A DNA stretch of 43,898 bases from Lachnospiraceae bacterium (GTDB lineage: Bacteria > Bacillota > Clostridia > Lachnospirales > Lachnospiraceae): positions 1 through 43,898 of the forward strand of contig JAGALK010000009.1 of assembly GCA_017625255.1 (NCBI GenBank), read 5' to 3'. Below are positions 1 to 7,297 of this stretch, piece by piece. The number at the start of each line of letters is the position of its first letter. Position 1 is the first letter of the stretch. Under the pieces are notes generated by a model that did not search any database, was not told where the DNA came from, and saw only the letters and a list, made by a program, of their open reading frames with translations. Made by a program: the position numbers and the translations under genes.

Positions 1-29
1 AAAAATACATATCTTTATTAAAGTACGCA

Positions 30-76
30 AAAAATCAGGGTAAACTTTCAAACGCCGAAGTTTTCCCTGATTTTTC
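30..76. terminator. Hairpin terminator at left edge
   Basis: An 11-bp perfect inverted repeat (30-40 with 65-75) is extended inward by a second 6-bp stem (42-47 with 58-63) and is flanked by A-run and T-run on its two sides. It could stop transcription in either direction: for a + strand gene lying left of the window, or as a backup behind the - strand gene at 154-378. Which transcript it serves cannot be decided from this window. Confidence 0.7.
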
Positions 77-90
77 TTCCAACAAAAGAA

Positions 91-141
91 GGAGCGTCGC
101 TCCATGACTATTTTTTAGTCATTTTGCGACACTCCCTTTTT
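91..141 (-). terminator. Compound hairpin terminator of the Cys-rich gene
   Basis: The outer arms 91-100 and 126-135 pair over 10 bp with one mismatch, and an inner perfect 7-bp stem (104-110 with 116-122) closes on a five-T loop. T-runs flank both sides. It lies 13 nt past the stop codon of the - strand gene, so it is the natural end of that transcript, but it would also work from the other side. Confidence 0.75.
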
Positions 142-153
142 GGACTGCGAATA

Positions 154-378
154 TTAACAGAAGCTGTTAGAACCGCAACCGCCACAGCAAAGAAGCAATA
201 AGATAATCCAGATACAGCTGTTGTTATTATCGCCGCATCCACAACCATCATTGCTGCCAAGGAAACCGCCGTTACCATTGCATAAGCTCAGTAAGATAAT
301 GATCCAGAGAATAGAACCACATCCACAACCTCCATCATTTCTACCACATCCACAATTTGTTGCTGCTAAATCACTCAT
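154..378 (-). CDS. Cys/Gly/Asn-rich small protein, HCB-protein-13-like
   Basis: This 74-residue protein is made of two similar modules, each a CGCG-type turn followed by a short strongly hydrophobic run (ILWIIILLSL near residues 24-33 and CIWIILLLL near 55-63) and then Cys/Gly/Asn-rich sequence. It has about 15 cysteines. Proteins of this look are common in Clostridia and are annotated as chorion-class high-cysteine HCB protein 13; their function is not established, and a spore-coat or surface role is inferred from composition and from loosely similar Bacillus YjcZ-type spore peptides. The start has a good ribosome site (GGAGG, complement of 387-391). An upstream CATATGAT element (complement of 412-419) resembles the -10 of mother-cell sigma factors, but I could not pair it with a clear -35. 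The gene is single and divergent from the citrate synthase operon. Confidence 0.8.
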   Translation of the reverse strand: MSDLAATNCGCGRNDGGCGCGSILWIIILLSLCNGNGGFLGSNDGCGCGDNNNSCIWIILLLLCCGGCGSNSFC

Positions 379-470
379 TTGAAATCCTCCATTTATTTTT
401 GTTTACAATTCATCATATGTAGAGAGCTTGTAAGTGTTTCCGGTGGACAAAATAAAAATTTTCACAGTTC

Positions 471-499
471 TTGACAGGGAATGTATGATTGTATACAAT
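471..499 (+). promoter_or_regulatory. Consensus sigma-A promoter of the citrate branch operon
   Basis: TTGACA (471-476) and TACAAT (494-499) are separated by exactly 17 bp, with expected transcription start near 505-507 and a leader of about 57 nt to the ATG at 564. The -10 hexamer is the right half of a 12-bp palindrome (488-499), so a repressor bound there would block polymerase directly. Confidence 0.85.
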
Positions 500-526
500 A
501 ATACACAGAGTTTAAGTGTATACAAT
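488..526. promoter_or_regulatory. Paired GntR-type operators
   Basis: A perfect 12-bp palindrome, ATTGTATACAAT (488-499), covers the -10 element, and a second copy of its core, TGTATACAAT (517-526), lies 28 bp downstream past the likely start site. The TNGTNNNACNA-like symmetry fits FadR-subfamily GntR regulators, and the second gene of the operon encodes such a protein. Autoregulation is inferred from this arrangement. Confidence 0.65.
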
Positions 527-563
527 TATGCATGAATAAATATGTAAAGGTGAGTGAATAAAT

Positions 564-1946
564 ATGAAAGATGTTATTATGAACAAAAAAACAAATCTTT
601 TGCAGCTAGAAGAGCATTTCTATCAGTTGGCAGATGTAAAAGAACCGAATGTATTTCAGAATATGTTCCGTTATGATGAGATTCCGAAAATTGCATTTAA
701 TGACAGAATTGTACCTCATAATATGCCGGAAGATATTTGGATTACAGACACTACATTCCGTGATGGTCAGCAGTCAAGAGCACCTTATACCACAGAACAG
801 ATTGTTACGATTTATGATTATTTGCATAAGTTAGGTGGTCCGAATGGTAAAATCAAGCAGAGTGAGTTTTTCTTATATAGCAAAAAGGATAGGGATGCGG
901 TATATAAATGCTTAGAACGCGGTTATAAATTTCCGGAGGTTACCAGTTGGATTCGTGCAAGTAAACAGGATTTTCAGTTAGTTAAGGATATCGGACTTAG
1001 AGAAACAGGAATTTTAGTAAGCTGTTCCGATTATCATATTTTCTATAAAATGAAAATGACCAGACGCGAGGTTATGAATCTGTATTTAAGTGTTATCAGG
1101 GATTGTTTAGAGACAGGAATCAGTCCGAGATGCCATTTAGAAGATATTACAAGATCTGATATTTACGGATTTGTTATTCCATTCTGTTTAGAATTGATGA
1201 AATTGATGGATGAATATAAGATTCCAATCAAAGTACGCGCCTGTGATACCATGGGGTATGGTGTGAATTTCCCGGGAGCAGTGATTCCGCGAAGTGTGCC
1301 GGGAATTATCTATGGTCTGACTACGCATGCGGGTGTACCATCTGAACTCATTGAATGGCATGGTCATAATGACTTCTATAAAGCGGTAAATAACTCCACA
1401 ACTGCGTGGCTATATGGTGCAAGTGGTGTCAATTGTTCTTTATTTGGAATCGGAGAGCGTACAGGTAATACGCCGTTAGAAGCAATGATATTTGAATATG
1501 CTCAGTTAAAAGGTACCTTAGATGGTATGGATACAACAATTATTACGGAGTTATCTGAGTATTTTGAAAAAGAATTAGGATATGTACAACCAGAGAGAAC
1601 ACCATTTGTGGGCAGCAATTTTAATGTAACAAGAGCTGGAATTCATGCAGATGGATTGTTGAAAAATGAAGAAATTTACAATATTTTTGATACAGGAAAA
1701 TTTTTAAATCGTCCACCATTGGTATCTGTATCAAATACCTCCGGATTGGCAGGAATTGCCCATTGGATTAATACCTATTATCACTTGGACGAGGAGCGTC
1801 ATGTAGATAAAAATTCTGAGTTGGTAAAAATGGTTAAAGTATGGGTAGATAAACAGTACGAGGATGGTCGTGTCACCGTTCTTACAGATAACGAACTTGT
1901 GGTAGAGATAACTGATTGTTGTAAAAAACTTGGAATTGTATTATAA
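564..1946 (+). CDS. Re-type citrate synthase / homocitrate-synthase-family enzyme
   Basis: This 460-residue protein belongs to the DRE-TIM metallolyase family (2-isopropylmalate, homocitrate and Re-citrate synthases). The catalytic motif TDTTFRDGQQ lies near residues 60-69, the metal-binding HGHND near 269-273, and GERTGNTPLEAM near 300-311. Long N-terminal sequence before the barrel and sequences such as PKIAFNDR resemble the Re-citrate synthase described in Clostridium kluyveri, which condenses acetyl-CoA with oxaloacetate. The following isocitrate dehydrogenase gene supports citrate rather than isopropylmalate or homocitrate as product. Start: ATG at 564 behind AAAGGTGAG; an ATG six codons in is possible but has no better ribosome site. 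First gene of a three-gene operon controlled by the promoter at 471-499. No aconitase gene is present in the operon. Substrate choice is inferred, not seen. Confidence 0.82.
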   Translation: MKDVIMNKKTNLLQLEEHFYQLADVKEPNVFQNMFRYDEIPKIAFNDRIVPHNMPEDIWITDTTFRDGQQSRAPYTTEQIVTIYDYLHKLGGPNGKIKQSEFFLYSKKDRDAVYKCLERGYKFPEVTSWIRASKQDFQLVKDIGLRETGILVSCSDYHIFYKMKMTRREVMNLYLSVIRDCLETGISPRCHLEDITRSDIYGFVIPFCLELMKLMDEYKIPIKVRACDTMGYGVNFPGAVIPRSVPGIIYGLTTHAGVPSELIEWHGHNDFYKAVNNSTTAWLYGASGVNCSLFGIGERTGNTPLEAMIFEYAQLKGTLDGMDTTIITELSEYFEKELGYVQPERTPFVGSNFNVTRAGIHADGLLKNEEIYNIFDTGKFLNRPPLVSVSNTSGLAGIAHWINTYYHLDEERHVDKNSELVKMVKVWVDKQYEDGRVTVLTDNELVVEITDCCKKLGIVL

Positions 1947-1965
1947 CTAATAAGGAGGTTCCATC

Positions 1966-2658
1966 GTGGGGCAAGAAAATACAATGAAACAGCAGTCTGT
2001 TGCAAATGCGGGCAGTTATTCATTAAGCGGAAGAGTATTTCATAAAATTCGTGAGGATATTCTTGCAGGAAAATATCTGCAGAATGAAGAACTGCGGGAA
2101 AAAGCTATTGCGGATGAGCTTGGTGTAAGCCGTACACCGGTTCGGGAAGCGCTTAGGCAATTAGAACTGGAAGGTTTAGTTACCATTATCCCCAATAAAG
2201 GGGCTTCTGTTGTCGGAATATCGCGAAAGGATATTCAGGATATATATGAAATTCGTTCCCAGTTAGAAGGGCTTTGTGCAAAATGGGCGACTGTCAATAT
2301 GACAGAGGAACTATTGAATGAATTAGAGGAAAATATTTATCTTTCGGAATTTCATGTTCAAAAAGAACATTTTGAACAGGTTTTAGAATTGGATAATAAA
2401 TTTCATGAGGTTTTATATAAGACCTCAAACAGCAAAATGTTAGATCATGTACTATCTGATTTTCACCATTATGTAGAACGGGTAAGAAAGATTACATTAA
2501 GCGAATCAGAACGCGCAGCAAAATCCATTGAGGAGCATAAAAAAATCGTAGAAGCTATGCGGAATCAGGATGCAGAAAAGGCGGAAAAGCTTGCAACGGA
2601 GCATATTATGAATACAATTTGCAATATGGATAGCGTAGGCTGGGAAAATCTGATATAG
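1966..2658 (+). CDS. GntR-family (FadR/FCD) transcriptional regulator
   Basis: The 230-residue product has an N-terminal winged helix (about residues 20-85, including the family-typical stretch ADELGVSRTPVREALRQLE) and an all-helical C-terminal FCD domain (about 95-220) with the metal/ligand-type residues in LDNKFHEVLY and EEHKKIVEAM. FCD regulators usually bind small carboxylates such as citrate or lactate. It uses a GTG start at 1966 with AAGGAGG seven bases upstream; an internal ATG at 1984 has no ribosome site. It sits between citrate synthase and isocitrate dehydrogenase, so it most likely represses its own operon through the palindromes at 488-526, with a TCA-branch metabolite as inducer. 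The ligand is inference. Confidence 0.88.
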   Translation: MGQENTMKQQSVANAGSYSLSGRVFHKIREDILAGKYLQNEELREKAIADELGVSRTPVREALRQLELEGLVTIIPNKGASVVGISRKDIQDIYEIRSQLEGLCAKWATVNMTEELLNELEENIYLSEFHVQKEHFEQVLELDNKFHEVLYKTSNSKMLDHVLSDFHHYVERVRKITLSESERAAKSIEEHKKIVEAMRNQDAEKAEKLATEHIMNTICNMDSVGWENLI

Positions 2659-2689
2659 TTAAAGTAGAAAATTTTAGGAGGACAAAATA

Positions 2690-3898
2690 ATGAGCAAAAT
2701 TCAAATGACAACACCACTTGTTGAAATGGACGGAGATGAAATGACCAGAATCTTGTGGTCTATGATAAAGGAAGAGTTGTTGTTACCGTTTATCGATTTA
2801 AAGACAGAATATTATGATTTGGGTTTGGAGTATAGAAATGAAACAGACGATCAGGTTACTGTAGACTCTGCAAATGCTACAAAGAAATATGGGGTTGCCG
2901 TTAAATGTGCAACTATTACACCAAATGCAGCAAGAATGACCGAATACAACTTAAAAGAAATGTGGAAAAGCCCAAATGGAACAATTCGTGCTATGTTAGA
3001 TGGAACTGTTTTCCGCGCGCCAATCATTGTAAAAGGTATTGAGCCATGTGTAAGAAACTGGAAGAAACCAATCACTATTGCAAGACATGCCTATGGTGAT
3101 GTGTATAAAGCAACAGAAATGAAAATTCCGGGTGCTGGAAAGGTAGAATTAGTATACACAGCAGAGGATGGAACAGAAACAAGAGAAGTAATTCACAACT
3201 TTACTAAAGCAGGAGTTGTTCAGGGACAGCATAATCTTTGCGATTCTATCGAAAGCTTTGCAAGAAGCTGCTTTACCTATGCCTTAGATGTAAAACAGGA
3301 TTTATGGTTTGCTACAAAAGATACTATTTCCAAAAAATATGACCATAGCTTTAAAGATATTTTCCAGGAAATTTTCGATGCAGAATTTAAGGATGTGTTT
3401 GAAAAGGCAGGAATCACTTATTTCTATACATTGATTGATGATGCGGTTGCCCGTGTAATGAAGTCCGAAGGCGGCTATATCTGGGCTTGTAAAAACTACG
3501 ATGGTGATGTTATGAGTGATATGGTATCCTCTGCATTTGGTTCACTGGCAATGATGACCTCCGTATTAGTATCTCCACAGGGATATTATGAGTATGAAGC
3601 AGCTCATGGAACTGTACAGAGACATTATTACAAGCACTTAAAAGGAGAAGAGACATCTACAAACTCAGTGGCAACTATTTTTGCATGGAGCGGTGCACTT
3701 AGAAAACGAGGCGAATTAGACAAAAACGAAGAACTTATGAATTTTGCAGATAAATTAGAAGCAGCCTGCGTAAAAACCATCGAAGATGGAAAAATGACAA
3801 AAGACCTTGCATTAATTACATCTATCGAAAACCCAACCGTATTAAACAGTCAGGAATTTATTCAGGCGATTCGTAAGACATTAGAGGAGAGTTTATAA
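2690..3898 (+). CDS. icd: NADP-dependent isocitrate dehydrogenase, eukaryotic-type
   Basis: This 402-residue enzyme oxidatively decarboxylates isocitrate to 2-oxoglutarate with NADP. Its length and sequence match the homodimeric subfamily found in eukaryotic cytosol and mitochondria and in some bacteria, not the E. coli type: [18 protein letters not shown] near residues 94-111, the metal-ligand aspartates in [10 protein letters not shown] near 270, and the cofactor-site motif [11 protein letters not shown] near 305. A strong AGGAGG lies nine bases before ATG 2690. Together with the first gene it forms a route from oxaloacetate to 2-oxoglutarate for glutamate and nitrogen assimilation; aconitase must be encoded elsewhere. 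It ends four bases before the ABC-F gene, so the two are probably co-transcribed. Confidence 0.93.
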   Translation: MSKIQMTTPLVEMDGDEMTRILWSMIKEELLLPFIDLKTEYYDLGLEYRNETDDQVTVDSANATKKYGVAVKCATITPNAARMTEYNLKEMWKSPNGTIRAMLDGTVFRAPIIVKGIEPCVRNWKKPITIARHAYGDVYKATEMKIPGAGKVELVYTAEDGTETREVIHNFTKAGVVQGQHNLCDSIESFARSCFTYALDVKQDLWFATKDTISKKYDHSFKDIFQEIFDAEFKDVFEKAGITYFYTLIDDAVARVMKSEGGYIWACKNYDGDVMSDMVSSAFGSLAMMTSVLVSPQGYYEYEAAHGTVQRHYYKHLKGEETSTNSVATIFAWSGALRKRGELDKNEELMNFADKLEAACVKTIEDGKMTKDLALITSIENPTVLNSQEFIQAIRKTLEESL

Positions 3899-3901
3899 TT
3901 T

Positions 3902-5818
3902 ATGATTTTAGCCTGCCAGAACATATCCAAAGCATTTGGAACAGACGAAATCTTAAAAAATGTATCATTTCATATTGAAGAAAACGAAAAAGCAGCTATT
4001 GTAGGCATTAATGGTGCAGGAAAATCTACTTTGCTTAAAATTATTATGCAGGAGCTTTCCCCGGATACCGGAGAGACGATATTGGCAAAGAATACATCTG
4101 TAGGCTATCTGGCGCAGTATCAGGATGTATCCGGTAATCGAACCATTTTAGAGGAAGTGCTTTCTGCAAAAGCAGATATTATTCAAATGGAAGCACAGCT
4201 TCGGGAAATGGAAGAGAAAATGCCACTGACTGAGGGTGAAGAATTAAATCAGTTATTGGACAAATATAATCGTTTAAATCATGACTTTGAGCTTCGGGAT
4301 GGATATGCATATCGCAGTGAAGTGACGGGAGTTATCCGTGGATTGGGATTTACGGAAGAGGATTTTGATCGTCCGATATCAGAACTGTCCGGAGGTCAAA
4401 AAACTCGTGTTTCTCTTGGCAAATTATTGGTGACAAAACCGGATGTATTGATTTTAGACGAGCCTACGAACCATTTGGATATGTCATCGATAGCATGGTT
4501 AGAAACCTTTCTGTCTAACTATAAAGGTGCAGTTTTGATTGTCAGTCATGACCGCTATTTCTTAGATAAGATTGTGACAAAGGTTATCGAATTATTTCAG
4601 CATCAGTCTACAGTTTTTATGGGCAACTATTCGGACTATGCAGTCAAAAAAGCTGCCATTCGTGATGCACAGCTAAAAGCGTGGTACAACCAGCAGAGGG
4701 AAATCAGGCATCAGGAAGAGGTGATTACTAAGCTGAAATCCTTTAATCGTGAAAAATCCATTAAACGGGCTGAAAGCCGTGAAAAGATGCTGGATAAAAT
4801 AGAACGCTTAGATAAACCGGTAGAGGAAAATACAGATATTAAAATTCGTTTAGAGCCTAATATCACCAGTGGAAACGATGTGTTGACAGTAGATGGATTA
4901 TCTAAGTCCTTTGGCAGCAACCATTTGTTTTTGGATATTTCCTTTGATATCAAGCGAGGTGAAAGGGTGGCACTTATCGGGGACAATGGAACCGGAAAGA
5001 CCACGATGTTAAAGATTATCAATGAAATGATACCTTTTGATGCAGGTGAGATTACATTGGGCACGAATGTACATATAGGCTATTATGATCAGGAGCATCA
5101 GGTACTAGATAATGATAAAACGCTATTTGAAGAGATTTCCGATGCCTATCCGAATCTTACCAATACGCAGGTGCGTAATATTTTGGCAGCATTTTTATTC
5201 ACCGATGATGATGTATTTAAAAGAGTCGGCGATATCAGTGGCGGTGAAAAGGGCAGAGTATCCTTAGCAAAGCTGATGCTGTCAGAAGCTAATTTCTTGA
5301 TTTTGGACGAGCCTACGAACCATTTGGATATTACATCCAAAGAAATCCTAGAGTCTGCGTTAAATCAGTATACAGGAACAGTGCTTTTTGTTAGTCATGA
5401 CCGTTATTTTATTAATAAGACAGCTACAAGAATTTTGGATTTGACAGAAGAAACAGTTGTGAATTATATCGGCAATTATGATTATTATTTAGAAAAGCAT
5501 GATGTACAGATGCAGTATGTGCCATCTGCACCAAAAAATATTCAGGCAGAAGCAAAAAGCGAAGCAGGAAAACTAGATTGGAAACAGCAGAAGGAAGAAC
5601 AGGCAAAGGCGCGCAAAAAGGCAGCTAAGTTAAAACGAACAGAGGATGAGATTGCAGAAAAGGAAGCGCAGGTTGAGGCGTTAAACGAGGAACTGAATCT
5701 TCCTGAAAATGCAACAAATTCAGCAAAGCTTTCAGCTGTTCATAAACAGCTTACAGAGTTAAATGAAAAACTTGAAGCGTTATATGAACAGTGGGAAGTA
5801 TTAGCAGAAGAATGTTAA
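3902..5818 (+). CDS. ABC-F family ATPase (YdiF-like)
   Basis: The 638-residue soluble protein has two ABC cassettes and no membrane segments. Walker A sites are GINGAGKST near residue 37 and GDNGTGKTT near 360; signatures are LSGGQ near 162 and ISGGE near 445; both Walker B regions carry LILDEPTNHLD. A charged linker (about 240-310) and a Lys/Glu-rich coiled-coil tail (about 550-635) complete the ABC-F plan. These proteins act on ribosomes, usually to free stalled or poorly positioned peptidyl-tRNA. Position directly before rex matches the Bacillus ydiF-rex order, so a housekeeping YdiF-type factor is more likely than an antibiotic-resistance ABC-F. The ribosome site lies inside the end of icd. 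Confidence 0.9.
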   Translation: MILACQNISKAFGTDEILKNVSFHIEENEKAAIVGINGAGKSTLLKIIMQELSPDTGETILAKNTSVGYLAQYQDVSGNRTILEEVLSAKADIIQMEAQLREMEEKMPLTEGEELNQLLDKYNRLNHDFELRDGYAYRSEVTGVIRGLGFTEEDFDRPISELSGGQKTRVSLGKLLVTKPDVLILDEPTNHLDMSSIAWLETFLSNYKGAVLIVSHDRYFLDKIVTKVIELFQHQSTVFMGNYSDYAVKKAAIRDAQLKAWYNQQREIRHQEEVITKLKSFNREKSIKRAESREKMLDKIERLDKPVEENTDIKIRLEPNITSGNDVLTVDGLSKSFGSNHLFLDISFDIKRGERVALIGDNGTGKTTMLKIINEMIPFDAGEITLGTNVHIGYYDQEHQVLDNDKTLFEEISDAYPNLTNTQVRNILAAFLFTDDDVFKRVGDISGGEKGRVSLAKLMLSEANFLILDEPTNHLDITSKEILESALNQYTGTVLFVSHDRYFINKTATRILDLTEETVVNYIGNYDYYLEKHDVQMQYVPSAPKNIQAEAKSEAGKLDWKQQKEEQAKARKKAAKLKRTEDEIAEKEAQVEALNEELNLPENATNSAKLSAVHKQLTELNEKLEALYEQWEVLAEEC

Positions 5819-5830
5819 AAATTTCACACA

Positions 5831-5859
5831 TTGACATCTCTTTGTGAATTCACTATAAT
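5831..5859 (+). promoter_or_regulatory. rex promoter with internal palindrome
   Basis: TTGACA (5831-5836), 17-bp spacer, TATAAT (5854-5859): a perfect sigma-A promoter. The spacer holds the 10-bp palindrome GTGAATTCAC (5844-5853), and TTCACA at 5823-5828 forms a wider inverted repeat with TGTGAA at 5843-5848. Rex sites are built from TTGTGAA/TTCACAA half-sites, so redox autoregulation is plausible, although the half-site spacing differs from the textbook operator. Confidence 0.7.
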
Positions 5860-5892
5860 ATTTTCAGACCTACTATGTTAGGAGGAGTCAAA

Positions 5893-6534
5893 GTGGATAA
5901 GGAAATCTCACAGGCAGTCATTCGACGAATGCCAAGATACTACAGATATCTAGGAGAATTGATAGATGCAGGTGTTGAACGAATATCGTCTAACGATTTG
6001 AGTTCTCGCATGAATGTAACCGCTTCCCAGATTCGTCAGGATTTAAATAATTTTGGAGGATTTGGTCAGCAGGGATATGGATACAATGTAAAGTACTTAT
6101 ACGAAGAAATTGGTAAAATATTAGGCTTAAATGAAAAACATAATATTATCATTGTAGGAGCAGGTAATTTGGGTCAGGCACTTGCAAATTATGTGAAGTT
6201 TGAAAAATTTGGCTTTGTGATCATCGCGTTATTTGATGTAGATCCAAAACTGAAAGGTCAGAAGGTTCGTGGCATAGAAATCCATATGTTAGAAGAATTG
6301 GATGATTTTATAAAAACTAATAAAGTAGATATTGCAACACTGACCATGCCAAAATCCAAAGCAGATACAATTGCAAATCGTTTGGTGGAATTGGGAGTTC
6401 CGGCTATTTGGAATTTTGCTCATGTAGATTTGGAACTGGAGAATAAAAATGTGGTTGTTGAAAATGTACACCTTTCTGACAGCCTTATGCAATTGTCATA
6501 CAATATTGTAAAGAATAAGCAAAATACACCATAA
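5893..6534 (+). CDS. rex: Redox-sensing transcriptional repressor Rex
   Basis: Rex senses the NADH/NAD ratio and represses fermentation and respiration genes when NADH is low. The product has an N-terminal winged helix (residues 1-75, with SSNDLSSRMNVTASQIRQDL followed by the family-typical FGGFGQQGYGYNV) and a Rossmann domain with GAGNLGQA near residues 89-96. I chose the GTG at 5893, seven bases after AGGAGG at 5880-5885. A longer reading from ATG 5875 would put that ribosome site inside the gene and is less likely. Length is then 213 residues, normal for Rex. It has its own promoter (5831-5859) and a terminator right after the stop. Confidence 0.95.
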   Translation: MDKEISQAVIRRMPRYYRYLGELIDAGVERISSNDLSSRMNVTASQIRQDLNNFGGFGQQGYGYNVKYLYEEIGKILGLNEKHNIIIVGAGNLGQALANYVKFEKFGFVIIALFDVDPKLKGQKVRGIEIHMLEELDDFIKTNKVDIATLTMPKSKADTIANRLVELGVPAIWNFAHVDLELENKNVVVENVHLSDSLMQLSYNIVKNKQNTP

Positions 6535-6535
6535 G

Positions 6536-6566
6536 AAAAAGGCTGGGCATACGCACAGCCTTTTTT
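6536..6566 (+). terminator. Rho-independent terminator of rex
   Basis: A 10-bp stem (6536-6545 with 6556-6565), a 10-nt loop and a run of six T begin one base after the rex stop codon. It separates rex from the accessory gene pair that follows. Confidence 0.9.
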
Positions 6567-6604
6567 CGGGTATATGAAAAAGAAAGGTTAAATGGGGGCT
6601 TAGT

Positions 6605-7297
6605 ATGAGTATTAAAGAAAAAGAGCAGGAATTATTTCGGGAGTGGAAAGAACAGCAGGGATACCCATATTTCATTTCGGATGGACTTATGGATGAGTCT
6701 GAATGGAATCAGCAAAAATGCAAAATTCTTTTTGTATTAAAGGAAGCAAATTGGGAGGGGGCAAATGCCGATTTGTGTGAATTCCTTTTATCGGAAAAAA
6801 GCTCTGAATATTGGAAGACATGGAATAATATTGCAAGATGGACAAAAGCTGTTTTAGAGGGCGGAGATTATCAAAAAAGTGTTTCTAAAGCAGATAAATC
6901 CTATTGGATTAGAAAAATTGCTGCTATGAATTTAAAAAAAGTCGGTGGAGATTCAGTTGCTGAGGATGATACAATTCGTTCATATGCCCAAAGGGATAAA
7001 AGCTATTTAAAGCGACAGATTACATTGTATGAACCGGATATTATCATTTGCTGTGGAAGAGGAGAAGGAAAAAATGCAGATATTCTGCATGATATAGTCT
7101 TTGATTTGGATGAAGTGTCCGAATGGAAAGAACCGATTCTTCAATACAATTATTTTCTTTTATCCTTGGGGAAAAAGAAAAATATTCCGGTAGTGTCATT
7201 TTATCATCCGCAGATGCGGGGAAGTCATACATTGTTTGAAAAACGATTTGAAGAAATGAAGTGTATTGCAGCTACATTGAGAGAGAGGTATATGTAA
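6605..7297 (+). CDS. Hypothetical protein with UDG-superfamily-like features
   Basis: I do not recognise a named family for this 230-residue soluble protein. Its pattern resembles uracil-DNA-glycosylase-fold proteins: an N-terminal strand and loop KILFVLKEANW (near residues 39-49), a middle strand PDIIICCGRG (near 144-153), and a C-terminal strand with a His-Pro loop, VVSFYHPQMRGS (near 198-209), placed like the HPS motif of that superfamily. The classic catalytic motif 1 is not clear, so enzymatic activity is uncertain. The stop codon overlaps the start of the KAP NTPase gene by one base (TAATG), indicating translational coupling and a joint task. The pair sits between rex and nnr, normally unrelated housekeeping genes. 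A GGGGGC ribosome site precedes ATG 6605; no clear promoter is seen after the rex terminator. Confidence 0.6.
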   Translation: MSIKEKEQELFREWKEQQGYPYFISDGLMDESEWNQQKCKILFVLKEANWEGANADLCEFLLSEKSSEYWKTWNNIARWTKAVLEGGDYQKSVSKADKSYWIRKIAAMNLKKVGGDSVAEDDTIRSYAQRDKSYLKRQITLYEPDIIICCGRGEGKNADILHDIVFDLDEVSEWKEPILQYNYFLLSLGKKKNIPVVSFYHPQMRGSHTLFEKRFEEMKCIAATLRERYM

